A stretch of 36,051 nt of DNA from Chitinophaga pinensis (GTDB lineage Bacteria; Bacteroidota; Bacteroidia; AKYH767-A; OLB10), in assembly GCA_943332105.1 (NCBI GenBank), contig CALQOD010000021.1:1-36051 (forward strand). Direction: 5' to 3'. Positions 1 to 9,842 of this stretch are shown here, piece by piece. Position 1 is the stretch's first letter, and the number at the start of each line of letters is the position of its first letter. The notes under the pieces were generated by a model. It had not been told where the DNA came from, did not search any database, and saw only the letters and a program-made list of their open reading frames with translations. The position numbers and the translations under genes were made by a program.

Positions 1-150
1 CATGGATTCCAGAGTGCATTTCAAACTATGGGAATTCGCAGAAAGAATTACGAAAAAATAATCAAGAGCATAGGAACTATTTTCTTCGCAATTATCATCC
101 CTGCATTATTTGCAGCAATGCCACTTTATTTCTTATTCATTAAACACTAA
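1..150 (+). CDS. sdhC: Succinate dehydrogenase cytochrome b subunit, C-terminal fragment
   Basis: The 5' part of this gene lies outside the window. The last 49 codons read in frame 1 to a TAA at 148-150. They begin with HGFQSAFQ, a stretch I recognise from the Bacteroidota-type cytochrome b558 membrane anchor of succinate dehydrogenase/fumarate reductase, and end in a hydrophobic helix (IIIPALFAAMPLYFLFI). The subunit anchors SdhA and SdhB in the inner membrane and carries heme and the quinone site. It lies 15 nt upstream of sdhA, as expected for an sdhCAB operon. The identity rests on the short tail plus the gene order. Confidence 0.88.
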   Translation, partial: HGFQSAFQTMGIRRKNYEKIIKSIGTIFFAIIIPALFAAMPLYFLFIKH

Positions 151-165
151 ACAGAAAGTTATTAT

Positions 166-2079
166 ATGAGTTTAGATTCAAAAACACCAGCAGGCCCATT
201 ATCAGATAAATGGGATAGCCATAAATTCAATTTAAAATTAGTTAACCCGGCAAACAAGCGTCGCTATGATGTTATCATCGTAGGAACTGGCTTGGCGGGG
301 GCATCGGCTGCTGCTTCATTAGCAGAGCTAGGTTATAACGTAAAAACATTTTGTTTCCAGGATAGTCCACGCCGTGCGCATAGTATCGCTGCACAAGGCG
401 GAGTTAACGCTGCGAAAAACTATCGTAATGATGGAGATAGTGTTTACCGTTTATTTTATGATACTATTAAAGGTGGCGATTACAGATCGAGAGAGGCGAA
501 TGTACATCGTTTAGCACAAGTGAGTGTAAACATCATCGACCAATGCGTTGCGCAAGGTGTTCCATTTGCACGTGAGTACGGTGGATTATTAGATAACCGT
601 TCATTTGGCGGTGCTCAGGTATCAAGAACTTTTTATGCTAAAGGACAAACTGGTCAGCAGTTATTGCTAGGTGCATACAGCGCAATGAATCGCATGATAG
701 GAACAGGCCAGATTAAAAGCTACACTCGTCATGAGATGTTAGAACTAGTAATGGTTGATGGACAAGCGCGCGGAATTATTGCGAGAGATATGGTGACTGG
801 TGAGGTTGAAAGACACAGTGCGCATGCAGTAGTTTTATGTACTGGTGGATACGGTAATGTATTTTATTTAACAACCTACGCGCGAGGTTCGAATACAACA
901 GCTATCTGGAGAGCGCATAAAAAAGGTGCTTACTTCGGCAACCCTTGCTTTACACAAATTCATCCTACATGTATTCCAGTATCTGGTGATCATCAATCGA
1001 AATTAACGTTGATGTCGGAGTCGTTACGAAATGATGGACGTATCTGGGTACCTAAGCAAAAAGGAGATCCAAGAAAACCAGAAGACATTCCTGAAGAAGA
1101 AAGAGATTATTACTTAGAGAGAAGATATCCATCATTCGGAAACTTAGTACCTCGTGATATTGCTTCACGTGCAGCAAAGGATATGTGTGATAAAGGATTC
1201 GGAGTTGGCAATACAGGCTTAGCTGTTTACCTTGACTTTAGCGATGCAATTAATCGTTTAGGAGAGAAAGCAGTAGAATCGAAATATGGTAACCTGTTCG
1301 ATATGTACAAACAAATCTCAGGAGATAATCCGTATAAAACACCAATGATGATATATCCGGCGGTTCACTACACTATGGGTGGCTTATGGGTAGATTATAA
1401 TTTGATGACAACAATTCCTGGCTTATATGCATGTGGAGAAGCGAACTTCAGTGATCATGGTGCAAACCGTTTAGGTGCATCTGCCTTGATGCAAGGATTA
1501 GCAGATGGATACTTTGTATTGCCATATACTATTGGCGATTATTTAGCTGGTGTAGAGCGCAAGCCTATTGCTAATGACACTCCTGAATTTATGGAAGCAG
1601 AAGCGAAAGTGAAAGACCGTTTAGGAAAATTATTATCTATTAAAGGAAGCAAAACAGTTCATGATTTTCATCGTGAGTTAGGTTTAATTATGTGGAACCA
1701 TTGCGGAATGGCACGTAACGAAAAAGGATTGAAAGAAGGTATTGATAAAATCAAAGTATTAAAAGACGACTTCTGGAATAACTTATTAGTTCCTGGCGAA
1801 GCTTTAGAATTAAATCAGAATTTAGAGAAAGCGGGACGTGTTGCAGATTTAATTGAGCTTGGTGAATTAATGATGGTAGATGCCTTGGATCGTAATGAAA
1901 GTTGCGGTGGTCACTTCCGTGAAGAATACCAGACTCCAGAAGGAGAAGCATTACGCGATGACGACAAGTTCGCATATGTTGCAGCCTGGGAGTACAAAGG
2001 CGACGGACAAGCGCATCAATTACACAAAGAAGATTTAAAATACGAGAATGTTAAACTTTCACAACGTTCTTATAAATAA
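166..2079 (+). CDS. sdhA: Succinate dehydrogenase/fumarate reductase flavoprotein subunit
   Basis: This is the catalytic FAD subunit that oxidises succinate to fumarate at the cytoplasmic face of the inner membrane, passing electrons to SdhB. The 637-residue product has the FAD-binding GTGLAG motif at residues 40-45. His72 in [11 protein letters not shown] is the expected site of covalent FAD attachment. HPTC in the middle of the protein and [15 protein letters not shown] further on belong to the substrate/FAD domains. Length and motifs fit the longer Bacteroidota form, which resembles the epsilonproteobacterial and Bacillus type more than the proteobacterial SdhA. It is second in the sdhCAB operon: 15 nt after sdhC and 34 nt before sdhB. 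No defect was seen. Confidence 0.97.
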   Translation: MSLDSKTPAGPLSDKWDSHKFNLKLVNPANKRRYDVIIVGTGLAGASAAASLAELGYNVKTFCFQDSPRRAHSIAAQGGVNAAKNYRNDGDSVYRLFYDTIKGGDYRSREANVHRLAQVSVNIIDQCVAQGVPFAREYGGLLDNRSFGGAQVSRTFYAKGQTGQQLLLGAYSAMNRMIGTGQIKSYTRHEMLELVMVDGQARGIIARDMVTGEVERHSAHAVVLCTGGYGNVFYLTTYARGSNTTAIWRAHKKGAYFGNPCFTQIHPTCIPVSGDHQSKLTLMSESLRNDGRIWVPKQKGDPRKPEDIPEEERDYYLERRYPSFGNLVPRDIASRAAKDMCDKGFGVGNTGLAVYLDFSDAINRLGEKAVESKYGNLFDMYKQISGDNPYKTPMMIYPAVHYTMGGLWVDYNLMTTIPGLYACGEANFSDHGANRLGASALMQGLADGYFVLPYTIGDYLAGVERKPIANDTPEFMEAEAKVKDRLGKLLSIKGSKTVHDFHRELGLIMWNHCGMARNEKGLKEGIDKIKVLKDDFWNNLLVPGEALELNQNLEKAGRVADLIELGELMMVDALDRNESCGGHFREEYQTPEGEALRDDDKFAYVAAWEYKGDGQAHQLHKEDLKYENVKLSQRSYK

Positions 2080-2113
2080 CATTTAACCCACCAAATAAAA
2101 AATAGCTATCATC

Positions 2114-2872
2114 ATGAGTGGAAATATGAATTTAACTTTAAAAGTCTGGAGACAAAAAAACACAAAGTCATCTGGAAAATTTGAAACATATACTGCAAAA
2201 AGTGTTTCTCCAGACATGTCATTTTTAGAGATGTTGGATGTTGTAAACGAAGACTTAATTAAAGGCGGAAAAGAGCCTATTGCATTTGATCACGATTGTC
2301 GTGAGGGTATTTGTGGTATGTGCAGTATGTATATTAACGGTCGCGCACATGGGCCAAACAAGGGAGTAACTACTTGCCAGTTGCATATGCGTAGCTTTAA
2401 AGATGGCGACACAGTTATCATTGAACCTTGGAGAGCATCTGCATTTCCGGTACTAAGAGATTTAGTAGTTGACCGAAGAGCATTTGATAAAATTCAGCAA
2501 GCAGGAGGATTCGTAAGTGTGAATACAGGATCTGCACCTGATGCGAACAGCATTCCTGTTCCGAAGGCTAATGCGGACGAAGCATTTAACTCAGCGGCTT
2601 GTATTGGCTGTGGTGCTTGTGTAGCAGCTTGTACGAATTCATCAGCGATGTTATTCTTATCGGCTAAAGTATCACAATATGCTTTATTACCTCAAGGAAG
2701 AGTGGAAGCAAAACAACGTGTAGTAAATATGTTGAAGATTCACGATGAGGCTGGATTTGGTGCATGTACAAATACAGAAGCTTGCGAAGCTGAATGTCCG
2801 AAGGGAATTTCTGTAAGCAATATTGCACGATTAAACAGAGAGTATATCTCATCGATGGTATCAGGAGAATAA
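2114..2872 (+). CDS. sdhB: Succinate dehydrogenase/fumarate reductase iron-sulfur subunit
   Basis: This subunit carries electrons from the flavin of SdhA to the quinone through three Fe-S clusters. All ligands are visible in the 252-residue product. Cys62, Cys67, Cys70 and Cys88 fit the [2Fe-2S] ferredoxin-like domain (CREGICGMC). Cys163, 166, 169 with Cys173 ([11 protein letters not shown]), together with Cys218, 224 and 228 ([14 protein letters not shown]), fit the [4Fe-4S] and [3Fe-4S] clusters. An alternative start at Met5 (2126) is possible; neither start has a clear Shine-Dalgarno sequence. It is the last gene of the operon and is followed by a hairpin terminator. Confidence 0.97.
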   Translation: MSGNMNLTLKVWRQKNTKSSGKFETYTAKSVSPDMSFLEMLDVVNEDLIKGGKEPIAFDHDCREGICGMCSMYINGRAHGPNKGVTTCQLHMRSFKDGDTVIIEPWRASAFPVLRDLVVDRRAFDKIQQAGGFVSVNTGSAPDANSIPVPKANADEAFNSAACIGCGACVAACTNSSAMLFLSAKVSQYALLPQGRVEAKQRVVNMLKIHDEAGFGACTNTEACEAECPKGISVSNIARLNREYISSMVSGE

Positions 2873-2897
2873 TTTCAAAAAACAGCAATACTATTTT

Positions 2898-2930
2898 AAA
2901 CCCTTCTAAAAACATTAGGAGGGTTTTTTA
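2898..2930 (+). terminator. Rho-independent terminator of the sdhCAB operon
   Basis: AAACCCTTCT (2898-2907) pairs with AGGAGGGTTT (2917-2926) with a single G-U wobble and a 9-nt loop. The 3' arm runs into a T-tract. It starts 25 nt after the sdhB stop codon, so it should end the sdh transcript. Confidence 0.85.
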
Positions 2931-2947
2931 TTTGGGGACTGAGGTTG

Positions 2948-2955
2948 TATATTTG
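2948..2955 (+). promoter_or_regulatory. Bacteroidota -7 box upstream of the Kazal-domain gene
   Basis: TATATTTG matches the Bacteroidota -7 consensus TAnnTTTG. Only 6 nt separate it from the ATG at 2962, so transcription would begin at or next to the start codon. TTTG at 2931-2934 is the nearest -33-like element, but its 13-nt spacing is short. The box follows the sdhB terminator directly, so the next gene is probably an independent unit. Confidence 0.6.
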
Positions 2956-2961
2956 TAAATA

Positions 2962-3462
2962 ATGAAACGAATTCTATTTATTCTTTCTTTGCTATTTGTA
3001 GCCACATTAAATGTGAAGGCGCAAACACCTGGTGTATGCAAGGATTCATTGCGCCAACCACAACCAACGTATTCTTGTCCTGTTAAGTACGAACCTGTTT
3101 GTGGATGTGATGGACAAACTTATCGTAATAAATGTAATGCAGAAAATAGAGCTGGTTTACTGTATTCGACAGATGGCTGTTGTGGAAATTTTGATTTTGA
3201 TATTACTCCCAATGCAGTTACTTATCAATTAAATTTAGAGATATATAAAAAAACAAGTGGCAATGTTTTAATTACGGTTTTTAATACGCTTGGGTATCGC
3301 GAATTCGAATATCAGATTTTTATTCCTGATGCTGCAAGTGTTGGCGGTGCTTATCTTTTTCCTTTAGATTTAAATTATTTAGGGAATGGCGTTTTTCTTT
3401 TACAAGTTATATCTGATGGAGAGCAGCTCGTGAAAAAGTTTTATAAGTACCGTACTGATTAA
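2962..3462 (+). CDS. Secreted Kazal-type domain protein with T9SS-like C-terminus
   Basis: The 166-residue product has three parts. Residues 1-20 are a signal peptide (MKRILFILSLLFVATLNVKA). Residues about 26-74 form a Kazal-type serine protease inhibitor-like domain with cysteines at 26, 39, 47, 49, 58, 73 and 74, and the hallmark CGCDGQTYRNKC. Residues about 80-166 resemble a T9SS type A sorting domain: ITPN near its start, a beta-rich body, then NGVFLLQVISDGEQLVKKF. The predicted role is a secreted or surface-bound protein that may bind or inhibit serine proteases; no target can be named. The CTD is less canonical than those of the two later T9SS proteins because it lacks a PNP motif. An odd Cys73-Cys74 pair ends the Kazal domain. 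Confidence 0.8.
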   Translation: MKRILFILSLLFVATLNVKAQTPGVCKDSLRQPQPTYSCPVKYEPVCGCDGQTYRNKCNAENRAGLLYSTDGCCGNFDFDITPNAVTYQLNLEIYKKTSGNVLITVFNTLGYREFEYQIFIPDAASVGGAYLFPLDLNYLGNGVFLLQVISDGEQLVKKFYKYRTD

Positions 3463-3515
3463 TCAGAGCTGCTTATTAAATTATTTTTTATACTTTTAAT
3501 TAATAAATAAATAGC

Positions 3516-6500
3516 ATGAATAGTTCATTAAAAGCTATTCAGGTTTTTCTTTGGATAGTTTGTTTTTCATTATTTCAAACTCCTTCAAAAGGAAATAGCC
3601 TGACTACTCCATGTAATACAACCGCTCCTACTCTACTTTCTAGTGGACCTACAACTTTTTGTAGTGGTGGATCAGTTACACTAAGTGATAGTCATGGGCG
3701 CACATTACATTGGAGTAACGGAGCAGACTCAGTTGCGATTACCGTTTCAAATTCAGGAAACTATAGTGCCTACTATGATTCTGCAGGATGTATTAGTAAT
3801 GCATCTTCAATTCAAGTTATCGTAAAATCAAATCCGACTGGTGTTTATTTAGATAATCCTTATCAGCTTTGCGAAAACGATTCAGGACTCGTTACCATCA
3901 TGGGAAACACTTTTGGATTAAGTTATATGTGGGATGATGGAAGTACTGGTAATTCTGTATGGCTCAAAAATTTTCAACGAAGCGTTATAATTACCAATAG
4001 TAATGGTTGTAGCACTCCGCTTTACACGAATACCTTTATCACCTATGTAAATCCGATTTTTATTTCAGGCGACTTAGATATTTGTAGAGGAGAATCAACC
4101 ACATTAACTATTGATAATCCGGACCCCAATGCCACTTATTACTGGAGTGATGGACAAATGGGGACATCCATCAACGTTAGTCCTTATTCTACTACCAACT
4201 ATAGTGTTGTAAATTGGTCAGGTAGTATGTGTGGTAGTTTTGCAGAGGTAACAATTAACGTACATGTACCAACAGCTACGATTACTGGAGTTAATAGCGT
4301 TTGTAGTGGACAAAGCACCTCTTTAAGTGCTTCGGGCGGGAATCAATTTTTATGGAGCAATGGATCAATCTCTGGAGGAATATTTATTACGCCTACAAAC
4401 ACAACAACCTACATCGTAACAGTAACAGATTGGTATGGATGCACTGCAAAAATTTCAAAAACAATTACTGTGGGTCAATACCCAACCATTACAATAAGTG
4501 GTGATACAACATTATGTAATCAAGATACAGCCTACCTAACTGCGAATGGGGCCTGGAATTATGTATGGTCAAATGGAGATACAATAGCCACCACTAAATA
4601 TGTTAATTATAGCAGTACCTATGTTACAGGAACATCTATTTTGGGATGCTCCACTACTAAATGGGTACAAATCATATACGACAATAGTGCAATTCCGTAT
4701 TTATATACAAGTAATAATATCACCACTATTTGCCAAGGACAAACTACAACTATTAGTGATACCACTTCAACTATAACCAGTTATTTATGGAGTAATGGGA
4801 GTACCTCTAATTCAATTACGGTATCGCCAACTACAACAACCAACTATACGTTAAGTACAACATCATCGAGTGGCTGTCATTATTCATCCAATTTCAAAAT
4901 AAGTGTTGATACACCTAGCTATCCGGTTTTAAGCACTTACTCCGTAATAATTCAAGGGCAATCGAAGACTATTTACAGCAATGTGGTTGGCTCTGGATAT
5001 CTATGGAGTACAGGAGAAACAACAAGCAGTATAGCGGTTACGCCTAGCCAAACGACCAGTTATATTTTAACAGTTACTTTCCCTGGTGGTTGTACTAGTA
5101 CAGATACAACCATTGTATATGTAGATTCATTGCCAATAATCAGCGGACCTGACTCGGTTTGTGCGAATACTCCATTCACATTAACTGCAACTGGTGGCGG
5201 AACCTACCGATGGAGTCCGGGACAAGAAACAACATCTAGCGTTACAAGAACAATTACATCAAGTGGTAACTATACCATTTATGTTTATGTTACCACACCT
5301 CATGGAGCCTATAAATCGCTCACCAAAGTAGTTTATATTAAGCCAATGCCTTACTCTTCAATCAGCAATTCAGTTACGATTTGCAAAGAAGATTCGGCGA
5401 GGATAATTTTAAATCCTGGTAGTGGTACTACTTTCCAATGGTCGAATGGAGCAACAAATGATACGATATGGGTACACCCAGCAATTACAAGTACCTATAC
5501 TGCAACTATTACTAACAGTAATGGATGTACGAAAAACCAGTCGATAACTATTACAAGTCGTCCAACAACTATTATTAACATTACTGGCGATAGTATAATT
5601 TGTCGTGGTGCGGGAGCTACACTTAATGGTAACTATGGTAAGAATTATTATTGGAGCACAGGAGCATTAACTAATCAGATTCATGTATCTCCTATTTCAA
5701 GTCAGGTATATAGTGTTTATGCAAGAGATTCCAGTGGATGTTTAACAAACACAGACACTATTGAAGTAACTGTTTTGAATCCGCTTCAGATGAATATTAG
5801 CGGTGACCAAAATATTTGCAAAGGTGATACAACAATTTTAAGTGTTTCAAATACGGGCTTTAACTCTTATTGGAACACCGGCGACACTACACAATCGATA
5901 GCAGTAACCCCACCGACAACGAGCATCTATTCCGCCATGATTATGAATCCTGCGAATGGCTGTATTGCATCCGATACCGCTGTTGTTTCAGTTAACCAAG
6001 GAGTACACAACGGACAAATTTGCGTCTATTATATTCCAAATTGCAATCCTTTTATTGCATTGGTTGCAAAATACTCAAGTGGTTTATATTACTTATGGTC
6101 TACAGGAGAAACAACTTCCAGCATCAGTGTGCCTGCTACCGCTGGAACATATTCATTAACCATTTCAAATCATGATGGATGTGACGAAATGCATTTATCT
6201 GTAACAATTGATTCATCAATATGTGGATGTAATGCGCCCTATATAAGTGGTAATAATACAATTTGTTTAGGAGGTTCAACAACATTAACCGCAAATAACT
6301 TTTCGAATCCCCAGCCAACAGGATATATCTGGAGTAATGGCGCAACAACACGAAGCATAACAGTTTCTCCAACTACCACCACTACGTATACTGTTCAAAT
6401 GATTCTGGATAGTTGTATTCAAACAATATCTTATACCGTAAATATTCTTTCAGATACTGTAGCACCAATAACGGGTGTTGATACTATTTGTTCAGGCAAT

Positions 6501-9500
6501 ACATCATTTGTCGGATTTCAAACATTGAATAATGGTTTATCCTATTTATGGAGTAACGGAGCTACGGGCAGTTATTCTGGCGGATTAAATCCTACAAACC
6601 CCATCCAGAATTATACAGTTACTATTACTTACCCAGGAGGATGTAACATTAGCGGAACAAAAACACTTTACACCATTGCACCACAAACATTTTCAGTAAT
6701 TGGAGATAGTGTTGTTTGCGAAGGGGACTCGATTTATTTAATTGGAAGCAATACTGATTTAAATTATTGGTGGAATGGATTAGGCGATAATGTAGGTGGA
6801 GATAGTATTTATTTTAGTCCAACAACTAGCGGAAACATAATGGTATATGGTAGTATTTATAACAGTACTACCTACTGCAGTTCTGCTTTAAGTTATCCGC
6901 TTCATTTTATTCAAAATGAAAATACAGAAATAATTGGCAATGATTTAATTTGTCAAGGGAATGCGCTTACACTTACAACCAATAATACCGGTTCATTGCT
7001 CTGGTCGAATGGATCTACCAACAATACGATTACTCTATTTCCTTTCAATAACCAATCAATTGTATTAACTAACACCAATCAATGTGGCTATATAAGCAGT
7101 GATACATTAATTGTTCATGCAATAACCAATTCTCAAATCAATCATTACGACACCAGTATTTGTATCAATAATAATCCAATAACTATTATTCCTCATTTAA
7201 GTGGTAGTTACAGCTGGAATAACAACGCTACAGATTCAAGCATAACTTTAACTGCATTACATGATACAACTATTTTTGTAGATATCACGTTGCTAGGAGG
7301 ATGCGTTGCAAGAGAAGAATATACAATAACAGTACATCAGCAACCGAATGTAACCTTTACTGGCGATACAATTATTTGCCAAGAGGAATTAACTACACTA
7401 ACTGCTAACGGAGGCTCCTCTTATTTATGGGAAAACGGCTACACCTCTGCCTCAACGTTAGTACAACCATTTGTTAGTACCTGGTATTCCGTTACAGCTA
7501 CTGATAATAATGGTTGCAGCAGCACTGATTCCATATTCGTGAATGTTTCAAGAATACCAATGGTTACCATGTATGCACCAAAAAGTTTTTGCAGCGGACA
7601 AATTGCACAGATTGTTTGTGCTGCTAATAGCTATAGCTTCAATGATAATTATTATTACCTATGGTCGAATGGGGCAACAGGTACAACCATCAATGCTACT
7701 ATAAACAGTGATACTACTTTTTATGTAACCGTAACAGGAAACAATGGATGTAGTAACGAGTCATCGGCGAAAGTAACTACGAATTTAAATCAACCGATTA
7801 TAACAGGTGTTACCTTACTTTGTAAAGGGAAAAGCACATCACTTTCATTAAGTAATAACGATGCACCATATGGATCAACATATTTATGGAGTACGGGTGC
7901 AACAACAAAAAATATTACTGTAACTCCGCAACAAACAACTACCTATATAATTACAATTACATGGCCTGGCGGATGTACAACAACAGCAACCAAAACCATT
8001 ATTGTAGATTCAATTCCTGCTATAACATTTACAGGAAACAATCAGCTTTGTAAAGGTGGGACTACAACATTAAAATCAATTGGAGGAAGCAATCCGTATT
8101 GGACGGGCTTCGGATTTAAAGATAGTTTAATTGTTAGTCCTACGAGCACCACTACCTATCAAGTGCAAGTTAGTAACAGCAACGGATGTACGAGAACAGG
8201 AAGTTATACAGTTAATGTGATTAATAACCCAGTTGCTTTTATAGGAGACTCGACTGTCTGTTCAAACACAAGTTTGAATTTAAGCGCAACAGGAGGAACT
8301 AGTTATTTATGGAATACAGGTGCTACAAGTAGTTCAATAAGTGTTAGTCCTATTCAATATACATTATATACCGTAACAGTAACCAATAACAATATTTGCA
8401 GTGCTACACATAGTTTCCCAGTATATATCAACTCTACACCTACCGCAAGTATCACAGGTGATTTTTATGCATGTGAAAATGAAAGCACAATTATTACAGC
8501 ATCAATAGGCAATAGTTATTTGTGGAGCACTGGAGATACAACAAGAAGTATTACCATTCCTCCGAATACACCAACGGGGGCTTACTCGGTGACAGTTACC
8601 AGTAATAATGGATGTAGTGCAAGCACAGCAACAATTCATAATTACGTTTTACCACCTACTATTCATGTAACTGGCACTGCCAGCAAATGCGGACCAGGAA
8701 CATTTTATTTAAATGCATATACGGCAGGCTCATCCTATCTCTGGAGTACAGGAAACACATCAAGTGCAATCTCTGTAAATGCTAACACAACAATTAATAT
8801 TGGCTTAACAATTACTAACAGTTACGGATGTACGAATGATTCTATTATTGCATTAATCATTAATAATGCTCCAACACCAGTGATAAGCAGCAATGACACT
8901 ACACTATGTAATGGAGATTCAATAGCGATTTATAGTAACCAAGTGAGTGGAATTTATAGCTGGTCTACATCTGACACAACAGCCAATATCTTTGTTTCAC
9001 AGGCAGGTAGTTATCAACTAACTTATTCTGATAGCAATGGATGTGCGGGAACAAGTAATACGATTCACATTTACAATGTAAACTCTCCTCCACCAGTCTT
9101 ATCAAGTTTAGCAGACACAATTTGCTTCGGAGAAAGTATTAGCATTTTAGCGACGGGAGCAAATCAATACCAGTGGAGTCCTAATTCAAACATATCCAAT
9201 GCAAATAGTAATTCTCCAGTTTTCTATCCTACCTCAAACACTATTTATACATTAACGGGAACAAATACCTACGGATGCACCTCAACAACTAATTATTCTA
9301 TCGTTGTAAATTCATTGCCGATTGTAAATGCAGGATCCGATTCTTCGATAAATAGCGGTACTACATTACAGTTAGGAGGCAATCCGACAGCAACGGGACT
9401 TGGTCCGTTTATTTATCAGTGGACACCAGGAGGCAACCTGAACGATTCATTGATAAGTAATCCGACAGCAAGTCCGAATAATACTGCAACTTACTATGTA

Positions 9501-9842
9501 ACTATTACAGATGGTAATGGCTGCCTTAATAGTGATTCTGTGACGGTAATCGTAAACAACATACAAGGAATAACCACAACTGAATCTATCTCGACAATCA
9601 GTCTAAATCCGAATCCTTCAAGCAATACAATTGTTGTTAACATCAAGTCAGAAACAACAGACAAATTCGAGATTAAGATTTTAAATACAAGTGGACAACT
9701 ATTACTGAATTTAATAGAAGAAAAATTAAATTCATCTCTAGAAAAATCAATCAATATTGAAAGTTGGGAATCGGGAGTGTATTATCTGCAAGTGAATGGC
9801 AGCAGTTGGAGTAAAACAATTCGATTTGTAAAAGTAGATTAA
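3516..9842 (+). CDS. Giant secreted Ig-like repeat protein with T9SS sorting domain
   Basis: This 2108-residue exported protein begins with a hydrophobic signal-like segment (residues about 6-27). It then contains about 27 Ig/PKD-like repeats of roughly 73 residues. The typical unit is Cys-x-Gly near the start, a central (S/T)YLWS(N/T)G(A/E)TT core, S(I/V)xVxP, a TxxYxVTVT strand, and a second Cys in N(G)GC. The two cysteines per unit probably form a disulfide outside the cell. The last ~80 residues are a T9SS type A sorting domain (LNPNPSSN ... SGVYYLQV ... KTIRFVKVD). No enzymatic domain was seen, so an adhesin or surface-filament role is an inference. A weak -7-like TACTTTTA lies upstream. 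Its TAA overlaps the stop codon of the convergent gene. Confidence 0.88.
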   Translation: MNSSLKAIQVFLWIVCFSLFQTPSKGNSLTTPCNTTAPTLLSSGPTTFCSGGSVTLSDSHGRTLHWSNGADSVAITVSNSGNYSAYYDSAGCISNASSIQVIVKSNPTGVYLDNPYQLCENDSGLVTIMGNTFGLSYMWDDGSTGNSVWLKNFQRSVIITNSNGCSTPLYTNTFITYVNPIFISGDLDICRGESTTLTIDNPDPNATYYWSDGQMGTSINVSPYSTTNYSVVNWSGSMCGSFAEVTINVHVPTATITGVNSVCSGQSTSLSASGGNQFLWSNGSISGGIFITPTNTTTYIVTVTDWYGCTAKISKTITVGQYPTITISGDTTLCNQDTAYLTANGAWNYVWSNGDTIATTKYVNYSSTYVTGTSILGCSTTKWVQIIYDNSAIPYLYTSNNITTICQGQTTTISDTTSTITSYLWSNGSTSNSITVSPTTTTNYTLSTTSSSGCHYSSNFKISVDTPSYPVLSTYSVIIQGQSKTIYSNVVGSGYLWSTGETTSSIAVTPSQTTSYILTVTFPGGCTSTDTTIVYVDSLPIISGPDSVCANTPFTLTATGGGTYRWSPGQETTSSVTRTITSSGNYTIYVYVTTPHGAYKSLTKVVYIKPMPYSSISNSVTICKEDSARIILNPGSGTTFQWSNGATNDTIWVHPAITSTYTATITNSNGCTKNQSITITSRPTTIINITGDSIICRGAGATLNGNYGKNYYWSTGALTNQIHVSPISSQVYSVYARDSSGCLTNTDTIEVTVLNPLQMNISGDQNICKGDTTILSVSNTGFNSYWNTGDTTQSIAVTPPTTSIYSAMIMNPANGCIASDTAVVSVNQGVHNGQICVYYIPNCNPFIALVAKYSSGLYYLWSTGETTSSISVPATAGTYSLTISNHDGCDEMHLSVTIDSSICGCNAPYISGNNTICLGGSTTLTANNFSNPQPTGYIWSNGATTRSITVSPTTTTTYTVQMILDSCIQTISYTVNILSDTVAPITGVDTICSGNTSFVGFQTLNNGLSYLWSNGATGSYSGGLNPTNPIQNYTVTITYPGGCNISGTKTLYTIAPQTFSVIGDSVVCEGDSIYLIGSNTDLNYWWNGLGDNVGGDSIYFSPTTSGNIMVYGSIYNSTTYCSSALSYPLHFIQNENTEIIGNDLICQGNALTLTTNNTGSLLWSNGSTNNTITLFPFNNQSIVLTNTNQCGYISSDTLIVHAITNSQINHYDTSICINNNPITIIPHLSGSYSWNNNATDSSITLTALHDTTIFVDITLLGGCVAREEYTITVHQQPNVTFTGDTIICQEELTTLTANGGSSYLWENGYTSASTLVQPFVSTWYSVTATDNNGCSSTDSIFVNVSRIPMVTMYAPKSFCSGQIAQIVCAANSYSFNDNYYYLWSNGATGTTINATINSDTTFYVTVTGNNGCSNESSAKVTTNLNQPIITGVTLLCKGKSTSLSLSNNDAPYGSTYLWSTGATTKNITVTPQQTTTYIITITWPGGCTTTATKTIIVDSIPAITFTGNNQLCKGGTTTLKSIGGSNPYWTGFGFKDSLIVSPTSTTTYQVQVSNSNGCTRTGSYTVNVINNPVAFIGDSTVCSNTSLNLSATGGTSYLWNTGATSSSISVSPIQYTLYTVTVTNNNICSATHSFPVYINSTPTASITGDFYACENESTIITASIGNSYLWSTGDTTRSITIPPNTPTGAYSVTVTSNNGCSASTATIHNYVLPPTIHVTGTASKCGPGTFYLNAYTAGSSYLWSTGNTSSAISVNANTTINIGLTITNSYGCTNDSIIALIINNAPTPVISSNDTTLCNGDSIAIYSNQVSGIYSWSTSDTTANIFVSQAGSYQLTYSDSNGCAGTSNTIHIYNVNSPPPVLSSLADTICFGESISILATGANQYQWSPNSNISNANSNSPVFYPTSNTIYTLTGTNTYGCTSTTNYSIVVNSLPIVNAGSDSSINSGTTLQLGGNPTATGLGPFIYQWTPGGNLNDSLISNPTASPNNTATYYVTITDGNGCLNSDSVTVIVNNIQGITTTESISTISLNPNPSSNTIVVNIKSETTDKFEIKILNTSGQLLLNLIEEKLNSSLEKSINIESWESGVYYLQVNGSSWSKTIRFVKVD
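3624..9560 (+). repeat. Tandem array of about 27 Ig-like coding repeats
   Basis: Within the giant gene, units of about 220 bp repeat in tandem. I counted 27 copies by eye using the WSNG/WSTG core and the Cys-x-Gly start. The copies have diverged at the DNA level, with no long exact repeats noticed. Some units lack one hallmark: unit 8 has no GC motif, and units 15, 17 and 21 have altered WSNG cores. This points to old duplication followed by divergence rather than recent expansion. Confidence 0.85.

Noticed and set aside
3422-3473. Hairpin spanning the Kazal gene stop codon (AGCAGCTC/GAGCTGCT, with CTGATTAATCAG inside)
   Set aside because: The outer stem encloses a ~36-nt loop within coding sequence, the two pairings compete for the same bases, and the T-rich stretch begins several bases later. 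It is too weak to call a terminator.
8669-8690. TGGCAC-containing sequence resembling a sigma-54 -24 element
   Set aside because: It lies inside an Ig-like repeat coding region and lacks a GC-containing -12 element at the right spacing. Other TGGCAC hits in secA fail for the same reason.
3624-9560. Repeat array considered as CRISPR or satellite DNA
   Set aside because: The periodicity (~220 bp) is at the protein level in one open frame, the copies differ widely in sequence, and there are no constant repeats with unique spacers.
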